A DNA stretch of 64,000 nt from Acetobacter sicerae (GTDB lineage Bacteria > Pseudomonadota > Alphaproteobacteria > Acetobacterales > Acetobacteraceae), in NCBI RefSeq assembly GCF_011516765.1, contig NZ_JAAABN010000007.1, positions 1-64,000 on the forward strand, in the 5' to 3' direction. The translations under genes and the position numbers were made by a program. Of this stretch, positions 36,180-45,428 are shown piece after piece. The notes under the pieces were generated by a model. The model did not search any database, was not told where the DNA came from, and worked only from the letters and a program-made list of their open reading frames with translations. The first letter of the stretch is position 1, and each line of letters starts with the position of its first letter.

Positions 36180-37685
36180 GTGAGTCTGCATTCTGTGCGG
36201 AAGGCGTTTTCCCGTCTTCCGGCCTCTGTTCTGGCGTACCCGTTCGTCAGTCTGGGTGTGCTCACGGTCCTGCGTCTGATTCTGGCCGCCTGTCTGCCAG
36301 TCACCCCGGACGAAGCCTATTACTGGACGTGGTCGCGCAACCTTCAGGCCAGCTACCTTGATCATCCTCCGATGGTGGCGTGGTGGATATGGATCGGAGC
36401 GGCGCTCTTCGGCGATACCGGGCTTGGCGTCAGGCTGACAGCGCCTTTCGCTGCCGCCTTCGGGACCCTTCTGACTGTTCTGGCCTGTCGGGATTTTCAG
36501 GCCGTCCTGTTGCGTGACGGACCGTTTGCACGGGTGGTGAATCCGTGGGTCGTCGGTGTGCTGCTCAACGCCACGTTGGCGCTGGCGGTGGGCGCGACGG
36601 TCATGACGCCGGACACGCCTCTGCTCTTTTTCATGGCCCTGCTTCTCTGGGCTGCAGGACGGCTGGTGCGGACCGGCGATCTACGCTGGTGGCTGCTGCT
36701 TGGCGTCAGTGCCGGGCTCGGGTTCGACAGTAAATACACCATGGTTCTGCCAGTTGCTGGTCTGGGTTTGTGGTGTCTGCTGTCCTCACAGCGACTGAAA
36801 CAGCTTCTCACTCCCTGGCCCTGGCTGGGTGCGGCAATCGGCCTGTCTCTGACATTCCCAGTCGTCTGGTGGAACGCCACCCATGGCTGGGCCAGTTTTA
36901 TTCGGCAGGGTGGTCGCACGGGCGACTGGCAACCCTCTCGTGCCCCCGGATATCTTGGGGAACTGCTCGGTGGCCAGATTGGATTGCTGACGCCGGGCAT
37001 CTTCCTGCTCTCCGTGGTGGCAGTGATTGCTGCATTTCGTCGGCGCACAGATGTGGATCGTCTGCTGCTGTGCCTGATCTGTGTGCCAGCGGTGGTTTTC
37101 GTTCAGCATGCTTTGGGTGACCGGGTGCAGGCGAACTGGCCCGTTCTGATTTATCCGGCTCTGATGTGTCTGATCGTCCTGCAGGCGGACCGGCGTTGGA
37201 AAGTCGCTGCCGGTCTCGGTTACGTCCTCTGGGGTCTCCTGCTGTGTCAGACCACAACCGGATTTCTGCCGCTGAACAGGCATTTTGACGTTGCTTTGCG
37301 ACAGGGTGGCGGCTGGCCGATTTTCGCCGAAAATGTTGCGCAACAGTCTGAGGGGGCGGCTTTCATTGCCTCTGATGAATACGCTCTTGCTTCTGAACTG
37401 GCTTTCCATCTGCCTGACCGCATTGTGCTGGGCGCCGAGCCGCGCTGGATGCTGTTTGATCTGCCGACATGGTCCTGCAGGACGGGCTGGGGGTTATTGA
37501 TACGGAATGGACGAAGGTCCTTTCCACAGGGCAGCCCCTGGGCTTCCCTTGGAAAACCGGCAGGCATGATCGTGCGGTCTCGCGGAGGGCGCGAAGCGGA
37601 GCGATACAATCTTTACCGGATCGCTTGCCCCATCCCGGCTGTTCCTGCGGCGTGGTTACGGAAACTCCCGGCTGCATCGCACTAG
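36180..37685 (+). CDS. ArnT-like glycosyltransferase (GT83/GT39-related)
   Basis: 501 residues from GTG 36180, with about a dozen hydrophobic segments. The N-terminal motif LPVTPDEAYYWTWSRNLQASYLDHPPMVAWWI holds the acidic residue of the first periplasmic loop typical of polyprenyl-phosphate-sugar transferases such as ArnT. It moves a sugar from a lipid carrier to an outer-face acceptor such as lipid A or a protein. It starts 22 bases after the GtrB-GtrA gene, so the two probably form a carrier-loading and transfer pair. Sugar and acceptor are unknown. Confidence 0.87.
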   Translation: MSLHSVRKAFSRLPASVLAYPFVSLGVLTVLRLILAACLPVTPDEAYYWTWSRNLQASYLDHPPMVAWWIWIGAALFGDTGLGVRLTAPFAAAFGTLLTVLACRDFQAVLLRDGPFARVVNPWVVGVLLNATLALAVGATVMTPDTPLLFFMALLLWAAGRLVRTGDLRWWLLLGVSAGLGFDSKYTMVLPVAGLGLWCLLSSQRLKQLLTPWPWLGAAIGLSLTFPVVWWNATHGWASFIRQGGRTGDWQPSRAPGYLGELLGGQIGLLTPGIFLLSVVAVIAAFRRRTDVDRLLLCLICVPAVVFVQHALGDRVQANWPVLIYPALMCLIVLQADRRWKVAAGLGYVLWGLLLCQTTTGFLPLNRHFDVALRQGGGWPIFAENVAQQSEGAAFIASDEYALASELAFHLPDRIVLGAEPRWMLFDLPTWSCRTGWGLLIRNGRRSFPQGSPWASLGKPAGMIVRSRGGREAERYNLYRIACPIPAVPAAWLRKLPAASH

Positions 37686-37772
37686 CCAGACCGGCAAGAC
37701 GACGACCTCACTCTTTTGTTAAGCGTGTTTTAAGCCCCTTCCGCCAGCATGGCCGGACGGTTGGAGAGGCAG

Positions 37773-39011
37773 ATGCCACGTAAGAACGGGGACAACAAAG
37801 CGCGAATCATCGTCGTCAAACGCGGTGGTGGAGGCGGTGCAGGGCATCACGGTGGTGCCTGGAAGATCGCCTATGCAGATTTCGTGACCGCCATGATGGC
37901 GTTCTTTCTTGTGATGTGGCTGATCAACGCCACCACGGAACAGCGCCGTCGCGGCATCGCCAATTTCTTCAATCCCATGGCGACAACGGGTGACGCGGCT
38001 GCACAGACCCCAAGCGGTCCGGGGAAATCCTCCTCTGTCGTGCAGGGAGATGCAAGTGATGCAGGGCATGCGACCGGGGCGGATATGTCCGGAGAGCAGG
38101 CGGCCCAGCAGATGGAGATGTCCCAGAAAGTGCAGATTTCTCACGTCGAGAAAAACGCCATTCTTCCGCCCGGCATGGTCAGTGACGCCAAAAAAAGTAA
38201 AGAAGCTGAAGTGGGTGGAGTGGGGTCCGGCGTTTCCGTCATAGTCGGTAAGGAAACCTCCGGCGCGGGAAATGATGTTCGCACACGCGGTGTTTTCGCG
38301 GTGCCCAATCCGGCCTTCCCTGATCGCAGTATTGGTAAGGTCGTGTCGATCACGCCGGCTCTTCCCCGTATCGTGCCGGTAGGTGGTGAAAAGAACGGTG
38401 CGACCACGTCTCTTGGTGACGGCGGAAACGCCGCCGCCGAGAAGGAAGAGTCTGATCTTCAGCAGGACAGGAAGCAGATTGAGCAGGCGCTGGCACAGGA
38501 TCCGGCTGCGGCCCAGTTAAAGTCGCAGATTTCGGTCGATGTGCTTCCGGTCGGGCTGCGTATCCAGCTCGCGGAGAGCAATCATAACCCCATGTTCGAC
38601 ACCGGATCGGCACGTCTGAACGAGCGGGCGACGCACCTGCTGCAACTGATCGCACCGTATCTGACGGCCATGCCGCAGAACTTGTCCGTCTACGGTTACA
38701 CGGACGGTGCTCTGTACAAGAAAAAGGGCGCTTCAAACTGGACGTTGTCTGCGGCACGGGCAGATTCCGCCCGGGAAGTTCTGTCGGCGGCAGGTTTCCC
38801 CGAACAGCGGCTCGCTGAAGTCGTGGGGCGCGCTGCTCACGATCTGGCTGATCCGGATGACCCGGCCGCGGCTGTAAACCGGCGCGTGGTTCTCGTGTTG
38901 CACCGGGATCATGAAGTGAAATTGCCAGACGACGCATCTGCTCAGTCGGCAGACGGCGAACAGTCGCCTCCTGCTGCGGGTGCAGCAGCTCAGACGCCAA
39001 AAACACAGTGA
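37773..39011 (+). CDS. motB: Flagellar motor stator protein MotB
   Basis: 412 residues from ATG 37773 (GGAG 6 bases upstream; in-frame ATG 37749 is an alternative). A basic, Gly-rich N-terminus leads to one membrane helix, KIAYADFVTAMMAFFLVMWLIN, with the proton-carrying Asp36. A long, low-complexity linker (about 65-255) precedes the OmpA-like peptidoglycan-binding domain (FDTGSARLNERATHLLQLIAPYL; GYTDGALYK; AARADSAREVL). The linker is longer than in E. coli MotB (308 residues). It precedes motA, the reverse of the E. coli order. Confidence 0.92.
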   Translation: MPRKNGDNKARIIVVKRGGGGGAGHHGGAWKIAYADFVTAMMAFFLVMWLINATTEQRRRGIANFFNPMATTGDAAAQTPSGPGKSSSVVQGDASDAGHATGADMSGEQAAQQMEMSQKVQISHVEKNAILPPGMVSDAKKSKEAEVGGVGSGVSVIVGKETSGAGNDVRTRGVFAVPNPAFPDRSIGKVVSITPALPRIVPVGGEKNGATTSLGDGGNAAAEKEESDLQQDRKQIEQALAQDPAAAQLKSQISVDVLPVGLRIQLAESNHNPMFDTGSARLNERATHLLQLIAPYLTAMPQNLSVYGYTDGALYKKKGASNWTLSAARADSAREVLSAAGFPEQRLAEVVGRAAHDLADPDDPAAAVNRRVVLVLHRDHEVKLPDDASAQSADGEQSPPAAGAAAQTPKTQ

Positions 39012-39062
39012 CGATTATACGGCGCGGTAAAATTATCCGGCCTTGAGACGAGGATAGACTAG

Positions 39063-39929
39063 ATGTTGTTAATCGGTGGGCTGGTGTTTCTGCTGGTCTG
39101 TGTGTTCGGATCGTTTGCAGCATCGGGCGGCGCAATCGGACCGCTGATCAAGTCCATGCCATTCGAGCTGATCACGATTCTTGGGGCAGGCATCGGCACG
39201 TTCGCCATGGCCAATTCGATGTCGGACCTGAAGCATGTGCCGGGGGCTCTGAAGACGGCGATCAAGGGACCAGCTTTTGGTCGTCAGGATTATATTGATC
39301 TTCTGGGGTTACTGTTTTTCTTTGCGCGACTGGCCCAGACGCAGGGCGTCATGGCGCTTGAGTCCCATATCGAGTCACCTATGGAGAGCACGGCTTTCGC
39401 CGCCTATCCCAAAATTCGCGACAATGACCGAGTCCGTAATCTGATCTGCGATTATCTGCGCATGATCAGCATGAACATGGATGACGCCTTTCAGTTCGAC
39501 GAAGTCATGTCCCGTGAACTGACGAAGAATCTCAAGGAAGACTCCCATGTGGCGCACGGTCTGCAGACACTCGCTGACGCCCTGCCTGCGCTGGGCATCG
39601 TTGCGGCCGTGCTCGGCGTCATCAAGACCATGGGTTCCATCAGCAAGCCGCCCGAGGTTCTCGGTGAAATGATTGCCGGTGCGCTTGTCGGTACCTTTCT
39701 CGGCGTGTTGCTGGCTTATGGTATGGTTGGTCCACTGGCTGGTCGTATCCAGAGTGTTGTGGAAGAAGACGCCCGTTATTATGACCTGATCCGGGCCGTG
39801 CTGGTCGCTTATCTGCAAGGGAACCCTGCGCAGGTCAGTGTCGAGATCGGCCGGAAAGACATACCAATGCATCTGATGCCGAGTTTCCAGGAGATCGATA
39901 CCGCGATCAATGAACTCTCCATCGGATAG
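39063..39929 (+). CDS. motA: Flagellar motor stator protein MotA
   Basis: 288 residues with four predicted membrane helices. The N-terminal pair surrounds MPFELITILGAGIGTF; the cytoplasmic loop (GPAFGRQDYIDLLGLLFFFARLAQTQGVMALESHIE) carries the charged residues that contact FliG; the final pair includes ALPALGIVAAVLGVIKTMG and MIAGALVGTFLGVLLAYG. It forms the MotA5MotB2 proton channel with the upstream gene. Start 51 bases after motB; its end overlaps greB by 20 bases. Confidence 0.95.
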   Translation: MLLIGGLVFLLVCVFGSFAASGGAIGPLIKSMPFELITILGAGIGTFAMANSMSDLKHVPGALKTAIKGPAFGRQDYIDLLGLLFFFARLAQTQGVMALESHIESPMESTAFAAYPKIRDNDRVRNLICDYLRMISMNMDDAFQFDEVMSRELTKNLKEDSHVAHGLQTLADALPALGIVAAVLGVIKTMGSISKPPEVLGEMIAGALVGTFLGVLLAYGMVGPLAGRIQSVVEEDARYYDLIRAVLVAYLQGNPAQVSVEIGRKDIPMHLMPSFQEIDTAINELSIG

Positions 39930-40470
39930 GACCGATGAACAGGGTTGGGACCGCGTGGCGCAAAACGAAAAGACTGACCGGAACGGAGACCTCGCCCGTT
40001 ATGTGACACCGGGCGGCCTGCGTGTGATGCGGGATGAGCTCTCGCATCTCATGCGTGTTGAGAGACCTTCCGTTGTGGAAATCGTTTCTTGGGCTGCCGG
40101 AAACGGCGATCGTTCTGAAAACGGGGACTATATTTACGGCAAGAAGCGGCTGCGTGAGATTGATCGGCGTATCCGCTTTCTGACGAAGCGTGTGGAAACG
40201 GCCATTGAGGTGGATCCTGCGCAGCAGGCCCGGCGTGACCGGGTGTTTTTTGGCGCGACGGTGACATATGCCGATGAGGGTGACCGGGAAATAACAGTCA
40301 CTATTGTCGGAGCGGATGAGGCGGTGTCTGAAAAACACGAAATCACCTTGCTGGCTCCGGTTTCGCGAGCGCTCCTCGGTCGCGCTGTCGGGGATGAGGT
40401 CACACTGCACACTCCGCGAGGTGCGGAGTTGATCGAAATCATATCCATCACATATCCACCGGCATCCTGA
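39910..40470 (+). CDS. greB: Transcription elongation factor GreB
   Basis: 186 residues. The N-terminal coiled coil includes LARYVTPGGLRVMRDELSHLM and WAAGNGDRSENGDYIYGKKRLREIDRRIRFL; the Asp/Glu tip residues needed for transcript cleavage and the GreB-type YIYGKKR block are present. The FKBP-like C-terminal domain has PVSRALLGRAVGDEVTLHTP. It rescues backtracked RNA polymerase. The start lies inside motA (20-base overlap), so it is translationally coupled to the stator genes, an odd association. Confidence 0.93.
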   Translation: MNSPSDRTDEQGWDRVAQNEKTDRNGDLARYVTPGGLRVMRDELSHLMRVERPSVVEIVSWAAGNGDRSENGDYIYGKKRLREIDRRIRFLTKRVETAIEVDPAQQARRDRVFFGATVTYADEGDREITVTIVGADEAVSEKHEITLLAPVSRALLGRAVGDEVTLHTPRGAELIEIISITYPPAS

Positions 40471-40539
40471 CTCCGTAAGCGTTTTGTTTGCGAAGGGAAG
40501 TGCTTTAAGAGTTTTGCTCTGAAAAAGGAGTTTGGGCTG

Positions 40540-41520
40540 ATGCGTTCTGGGCTTGATGTTGCTGTGCAGATGGACCCTCTCGAAGGGGTCGATATCAATG
40601 GTGATTCAACATTCGCCCTGATGCTGGAAGCTCAGGCCCGTGGGTATCGTCTGTTTGTCTATGGCGTGGAGTCTCTGGCGCTGCTGGAAGGGGGGCAGGG
40701 AACGAAGACCCGTCTGACTGCTTCCGTAAGACCTGTCACTGTGCGTCGCGAGAAAGGCAATCACGCGACATTCGGGGAAGCCGAGCGGATCGATCTGTCG
40801 CAGATGGACGTGATCCTCATGCGTCAGGATCCGCCATTTGACATGGCCTACATTACGGCGACCCATCTGCTTGAGCACGTTCACGGAGTCGGACCGGGCA
40901 AGGCGCTGGTGGTCAACGATCCGCGTTCTGTGCGTGACTCCCCTGAAAAGCTGCTTGTCACGCATTATCCTGAACTCATGCCGCCGACTCTGGTGACGTG
41001 GGATGTCGGCGAGATCCGCGCTTTCCGGCAGAAGTGGAAAGACATCATCGTCAAGCCGCTCTTCGGTAATGGCGGTAGCGGCGTTTTCCGCATTCGTGAG
41101 GACGACCAGAACCTCAACGCACTTCTTGAGATGCATTTTGCCCGTTCGCGGGAGCCTCTCATGATCCAGCGCTACGAAGCGGCTGTGCGGAAAGGCGACA
41201 AGCGGATCATTCTTGCGGACGGCAAGCCCATCGGCGCGATTAACCGCGTGCCTGCGGAAGGCGAGGCGCGGTCCAACATGCATGTAGGTGGTGTGGCGCA
41301 GCGTGTGGAGTTGACCCCGCGCGATATCGAAATCTGCGAGGCCATCGGACCGATGCTGAAAGAGCGCGGGCTGATCTTTGTGGGGATTGATGTGATCGGT
41401 GACTGGCTGACGGAAATCAACGTGACGTCACCGACGGGTCTTCAGGAACTGGAGCGATTTGACGGCATCAATCCCGCAGGACTGTTGTGGGATTGCATTG
41501 AGAGCCGCCTGTCCGCCTGA
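40540..41520 (+). CDS. gshB: Glutathione synthetase
   Basis: 326 residues of the prokaryotic ATP-grasp GshB family. N-terminal [26 protein letters not shown]; central [20 protein letters not shown] and [18 protein letters not shown]-grasp region [18 protein letters not shown] and [22 protein letters not shown] with metal-binding Glu and Asn. It joins gamma-glutamylcysteine and glycine. It follows greB after 69 bases in the same direction. Normal length. Confidence 0.96.
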   Translation: MRSGLDVAVQMDPLEGVDINGDSTFALMLEAQARGYRLFVYGVESLALLEGGQGTKTRLTASVRPVTVRREKGNHATFGEAERIDLSQMDVILMRQDPPFDMAYITATHLLEHVHGVGPGKALVVNDPRSVRDSPEKLLVTHYPELMPPTLVTWDVGEIRAFRQKWKDIIVKPLFGNGGSGVFRIREDDQNLNALLEMHFARSREPLMIQRYEAAVRKGDKRIILADGKPIGAINRVPAEGEARSNMHVGGVAQRVELTPRDIEICEAIGPMLKERGLIFVGIDVIGDWLTEINVTSPTGLQELERFDGINPAGLLWDCIESRLSA

Positions 41521-41740
41521 TGGGCGGCGTATCCTGATCCAAAGGATTCTGTGTTCAGACGTAAAAACTGAGCACGGAAATACTTTGTAAAATATTGGAT
41601 GGGAGAGCGGTATTCATGCTGCTCCGCGCAATGTTGAAGCGCGTGCTCGCCGGAACAAATCCGTCATAGGTCCAACAGACCTGCCTAGGGACGTCTGCTT
41701 CGTTATACAGACGATTGACGGAGCAAAAGACAGTAGAGTC

Positions 41741-41887
41741 TCAGGAGTTATTCTCTTCTTTGTCGGTTTTACGAAAGCGTTCCAGATCAAGTTTATTGTC
41801 GAGCCATCGGTAGATTGGGGTCTGCCAGTAAAATATGAGCATTATTGACCAGATCACTATTGAGGCGATGATAAGGAAAATATTCAA
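41741..41887 (-). CDS. 48-residue single-span membrane protein with TTG start
   Basis: Read directly from the minus strand: TTG 41887, preceded by GGAG at 7 bases, stop TGA 41741-41743. The first 22 residues form one hydrophobic helix (NIFLIIASIVIWSIMLIFYW), then a short amphipathic part QTPIYRWLDNKLDLERF and a charged tail ending TDKEENNS. The strong ribosome-binding site and protein-like composition support coding. No family recognised; the orientation suggests a periplasm- or cytoplasm-facing charged tail on a membrane anchor. The neighbours do not indicate a function. Confidence 0.6.
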   Translation of the reverse strand: MNIFLIIASIVIWSIMLIFYWQTPIYRWLDNKLDLERFRKTDKEENNS

Positions 41888-42277
41888 CTCTTCTCTCCGG
41901 TAACGTCATGTATTGCCATCTGTTGAGCTGCAGCCTGCATGACACGTGCATAAACGTCTTTGGCACAATAACATTAAGAGAAAGAAGGCGCTGTAAAAAG
42001 GGTGTTGGAAACAATCCTGAACTGTGGCCGGAATCCGGAGACATATTTTTCTGTCGATGTGCGGCCGGACAGCATATGCAGAATACGGCGGCCACTCTGA
42101 GAAAAAATGCTTTTGTAAGGGGATGACAGGGGAGTGGAGCCCGACATCTTTCTTCCGTGGGCTTGGTCGTTTCCGTCTCGTGTGGCAATGTGCCGCGACA
42201 ATACTGAGCACGACCGTGTTTTTACGATGCCCTGGTCGTGTCTCAATGTTCAACCATTGGGCAGCAGATAGGGCGTA
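41888..42277. other. Intergenic region before pmtA
   Basis: About 390 bases with no supported gene. It probably contains promoters for the small TTG-start gene and for pmtA. CACGACC and GGTCGTG (about 42210-42241) form a spaced 7-base inverted repeat of unknown meaning. Confidence 0.4.
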
Positions 42278-43024
42278 ATGAGCGAAGTTTTGCAGGATGT
42301 CCGCAGCGAAACGGCGGAAGGCGTCTCCCATATGGAGGAAAATCACGGGCCTCGTGTGGCGCTGGATGCTGATGCTGTCAGGGCCGCATATCGGCGTTGG
42401 GCCGGTGTCTATGACACCGTGTTCGGTGGTATTTCGGCCTTCGGGCGGAAAAGGGCTGTCGCGGCGGTAAATCGTTTGCCGGGCTCCCGCGTGCTGGAAG
42501 TCGGGGTCGGCACGGGTCTCGCTCTGCCGCATTACACGGCGAGCAAGCGGATCACCGGTATCGACCTTTCGTCCGATATGCTGGCCCGTGCGCGTGAACG
42601 CGTGCGTCGTGACCATCTCAGCAATGTTGACGCCCTGCTGGAGATGGATGCCGAGGACACGCGCTTCGCCGATGATTCGTTCGATATCGCCGTGGCGATG
42701 TTCGTGGCGTCGGTCGTGCCGCACCCCCGTAAGTTGCTGGCCGAACTGAAGCGCGTGGTTCGTCCGGGTGGATATATCCTGTTTGTGAATCACTTCCTCG
42801 CCCCGACCGGTGTGCGCGGCGTGATCGAACGCGGCATGGCCCGGGCGTCCCATTCCCTTGGGTGGCATCCTGATTTTGCCATGGAAGCCCTTCTTCCTCC
42901 GGAAGATCTGGCGCGTGCGCGGATTGAACCCGTTCCTCCCGCCGGACTGTTCACGCTGGTCACGCTCGAACACGAGGTGGCGACAGCAGAAGCGCCGAAG
43001 AGTCAGGAAAAAGTCGTCGCCTGA
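42278..43024 (+). CDS. pmtA: Phosphatidylethanolamine N-methyltransferase (PmtA, Rhodobacter type)
   Basis: 248 residues. After a short N-terminal tail, AYRRWAGVYDTVFGGISAFGRKRAVAAV and the SAM loop VLEVGVGTGLALPHY match the Rhodobacter-type PmtA; GIDLSSDMLARAR and a typical class I methyltransferase core follow. It methylates phosphatidylethanolamine stepwise to phosphatidylcholine, a major lipid in many alphaproteobacteria including acetic acid bacteria. ATG 42278 has AGGG 4 bases upstream. The gene is monocistronic in appearance. Confidence 0.88.
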   Translation: MSEVLQDVRSETAEGVSHMEENHGPRVALDADAVRAAYRRWAGVYDTVFGGISAFGRKRAVAAVNRLPGSRVLEVGVGTGLALPHYTASKRITGIDLSSDMLARARERVRRDHLSNVDALLEMDAEDTRFADDSFDIAVAMFVASVVPHPRKLLAELKRVVRPGGYILFVNHFLAPTGVRGVIERGMARASHSLGWHPDFAMEALLPPEDLARARIEPVPPAGLFTLVTLEHEVATAEAPKSQEKVVA

Positions 43025-43209
43025 CTGCGTGTCGCGCCGGAACTGGCGCGCGCTGCAAGCAGGTCTGCGTGCTGCCCGGCGGGTAACAGAGCGCTTTTGA
43101 TTGACGGTGATTTCCGTTAGTCTGCTCGGGTTTGTAGCGTTGACGATTGGTCTGGCTGATCGTCACGAACCAAGACCAAAGCCCTGATGAACGAGAGACG
43201 TGGACGCTG

Positions 43210-44475
43210 ATGGCCGTTGTGACTTCTGCCCAAACTCAAGCGGTCAGCCGTCGTAGCGGGCTGTCTCCCTATGCCGCCGCTGCCGGTTATCTGGCTCTGT
43301 CAGTGACGGTAGGCGGACTGGCCGGAGCGGTCGCGCTTGCCAGTCAGCTTCATGTTCTGCCTGCCGGGCTCGAAGCGAGGATGGCGGATTTTCACCCAAG
43401 CGCCATGCTGCTGTTTGTCGGTATTCCCGCTTTTCTCGGTGCCTTTGGTCGCCTCTTTCTCGCACGTGACCTGATGCCGGGCGGAGTGAGGGAGCTTCCT
43501 TTCCTTGATGGCGCTGCTCTCGCAGTCATGCTGATGGCCCTCCTGATGTTTCTGAGTGGAGCCTCGCAGGCTGATATGTTCGGCATGGGGCTGTGGAGCA
43601 TTGGCGCCATCCTCATGTCCGCCTCCACGCTGGCGATCATTTGTGACTCGCGGGCTGGGGCAGGCATTGTTGCCCCCCGAGGGCAGGAGAGGGTGAGTGG
43701 GCTTGTGCCTTTCTCTCTTTTTGTCTGGACACAGCTTTGCGCCGCTCTGGGGCTTCTTCTTGCTGCGCCAGTGCTGGCGGCAGGAGCGACACGGGCGCTT
43801 CTCGGCGCTTCCGATGTCATGCCGCGCTTTGAAATGCCCGCAACCCTGATTGTGCTGGTTTCTGCGTTCGGTTTGGCTGCCAGAGTATTTGATGGGATTG
43901 CTCCGGTCGGACAGAAACTGAAGGCAGTTGCTGTTGCTGTTCTCGCTGTGGTTGCGATTGGCGGCCCGGCTGTGTGGGATCGTCTGGCGTTTGTGCATGC
44001 AGATCCTGCTTATGCGCAGAAAGTTGGGACATTTCTTGCTGCTGTTGCAGCGATTGCTTTTACCGGCATCTGGATTCGCGCTCTGTGGCGTCAGGCCGTG
44101 ACGCTGCGAGTGGCCATTGATGTGCCGGTGTTGTGGGTTTCCGGCTTCTTTGTGTTGCTGGCTGCTGGCTGGATGGGCTCAGGCGTGCATACGGCGGTTC
44201 TGAATGGCGCCGTGTTCGTTCTGTTCGGCGGGTTCTACGCCTGGCTGAACGACCTGACGAAGGGACATTATTCCCGGAATTCCGCCAGAGTGCAGTTCGG
44301 TCTCATGTTCTTCGGTGTGCTGGTTTCCGACAGCAATACAGGACTGGGGCAGGCTCTCGGTGGCGCGGCAATGGCGGTTTCGCTTGGCGTGCTGGCTTTT
44401 GTGCTGCTGGACGTGCTGAGCGCAGGCCGAAAGGTTGCTGCGGGTGAGGTCGCCATGCAGGAGATTCGCCGATGA
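43210..44475 (+). CDS. Cytochrome c oxidase subunit I-like membrane protein lacking the binuclear centre
   Basis: 421 residues from ATG 43210, about 12 hydrophobic helices. It aligns by eye with CtaD: FHPSAMLLFVGIPAFLGAFG with the helix containing the low-spin haem ligand (His62), FSLFVWTQLCAALGLLLAAPVLA with the CtaD PLF.W...LLLSLPVLAG stretch, and GVHTAVLNGAVFVLFGGFYAW with the C-terminal haem helix (His327). The high-spin haem ligand two residues earlier is Gly325; the CuB motif HPEVY, the HH pair and the K-channel Lys are missing. Oxygen reduction is therefore impossible, although low-spin haem could still bind. Followed by ctaB with a 4-base overlap. Annotation pipelines may call it hypothetical or NnrS-like. 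Confidence 0.72.
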   Translation: MAVVTSAQTQAVSRRSGLSPYAAAAGYLALSVTVGGLAGAVALASQLHVLPAGLEARMADFHPSAMLLFVGIPAFLGAFGRLFLARDLMPGGVRELPFLDGAALAVMLMALLMFLSGASQADMFGMGLWSIGAILMSASTLAIICDSRAGAGIVAPRGQERVSGLVPFSLFVWTQLCAALGLLLAAPVLAAGATRALLGASDVMPRFEMPATLIVLVSAFGLAARVFDGIAPVGQKLKAVAVAVLAVVAIGGPAVWDRLAFVHADPAYAQKVGTFLAAVAAIAFTGIWIRALWRQAVTLRVAIDVPVLWVSGFFVLLAAGWMGSGVHTAVLNGAVFVLFGGFYAWLNDLTKGHYSRNSARVQFGLMFFGVLVSDSNTGLGQALGGAAMAVSLGVLAFVLLDVLSAGRKVAAGEVAMQEIRR

Positions 44476-45428
44476 GCGGGGCAACTGCGGAAGTCCGCCC
44501 CGCTCGCGTTCGCTTTGACGCAGCGCGGGTCGGGACAAACGCGAAGGACTGGGTTCAGCTTCTCAAACCACGTGTGATCTCGCTTGTGGTGTTTACGGGG
44601 GCTGCCGGTCTTTACATGGCTCCGGGCCATATGAATCCCCTGATGGCGGCGATCAGCATCCTGTGCATCTGCCTCGCTTCCGGCGCGGCGGGCGCCATTA
44701 ATATGTGGTACGATCGCGATATCGACATCATCATGCAGCGGACAGCGACACGCCCGATTCCGGGTGGGCGTATTCCTGCTGATGAAACGCTGGCTTATGG
44801 GCTGGGACTGTCGGTTTTCTCGGTGATCCTGATGTGGCTGGCGACGAATACGCTGGCAGCCGGAATTCTGGCGTTCTCCATCTTCTTCTATGCCGTGATC
44901 TATACGATGTGGCTGAAGCGTTCGACGCCGCAGAATATCGTCATTGGTGGCGCGGCAGGCGCCTTCCCGCCGATGATCGGCTGGGCTGCGGCGACCGGCT
45001 CGATGGATGTGATGCCGGTGGTGATGTTCTCCATCGTGTTCCTGTGGACGCCGCCGCACTTCTGGTCGCTCTCGCTCTATGCCTGCAAGGACTATGGGCG
45101 GGCGGGTATCCCCATGCTGCCAGTGGTGAAGGGAGCCCGCCATACACGCTGGAACATCCTTGCTTACACCATCATCCTGCTGGCGGTGTCGCTGGTGCCG
45201 TCCTTCATGCATCTGAGCGGGATGCTCTACACGGTGACTGCGCTGGCGCTGGGGCTTGGATTCATTGCCTGCGCTGTTCGCGTGCTGCTGGAGAAGCAGG
45301 ATGCAAATGGCGTCAGCCTCAATGGAGACAGGGCCGCGCGGATTTCGTTCCGTTTCTCGCTGGCTTATCTATTTCTGCTGTTCTGTGGTCTGCTGGCTGA
45401 CCACGCCCTGACATGGTGGATGTCATGA
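44472..45428 (+). CDS. ctaB: Protohaem IX farnesyltransferase (haem O synthase)
   Basis: 318 residues, a polytopic UbiA-family prenyltransferase. The diphosphate-binding motif is NMWYDRDIDIIMQRTATRPIPGGRI; the second motif region is LWTPPHFWSLSLYACKDYGRAGIPMLPV. It adds a farnesyl group to haem B, giving haem O, needed here for a bo3-type quinol oxidase. It overlaps the subunit I-like gene by 4 bases and the CoxF-like gene by 4 bases, so all three are translationally coupled. Confidence 0.95.
   Translation: MSGATAEVRPARVRFDAARVGTNAKDWVQLLKPRVISLVVFTGAAGLYMAPGHMNPLMAAISILCICLASGAAGAINMWYDRDIDIIMQRTATRPIPGGRIPADETLAYGLGLSVFSVILMWLATNTLAAGILAFSIFFYAVIYTMWLKRSTPQNIVIGGAAGAFPPMIGWAAATGSMDVMPVVMFSIVFLWTPPHFWSLSLYACKDYGRAGIPMLPVVKGARHTRWNILAYTIILLAVSLVPSFMHLSGMLYTVTALALGLGFIACAVRVLLEKQDANGVSLNGDRAARISFRFSLAYLFLLFCGLLADHALTWWMS

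Noticed and set aside
41906-42973. A 355-codon minus-strand frame over pmtA and its upstream gap
   Set aside because: Overlaps a clear methyltransferase gene; composition and lack of motifs indicate a shadow.
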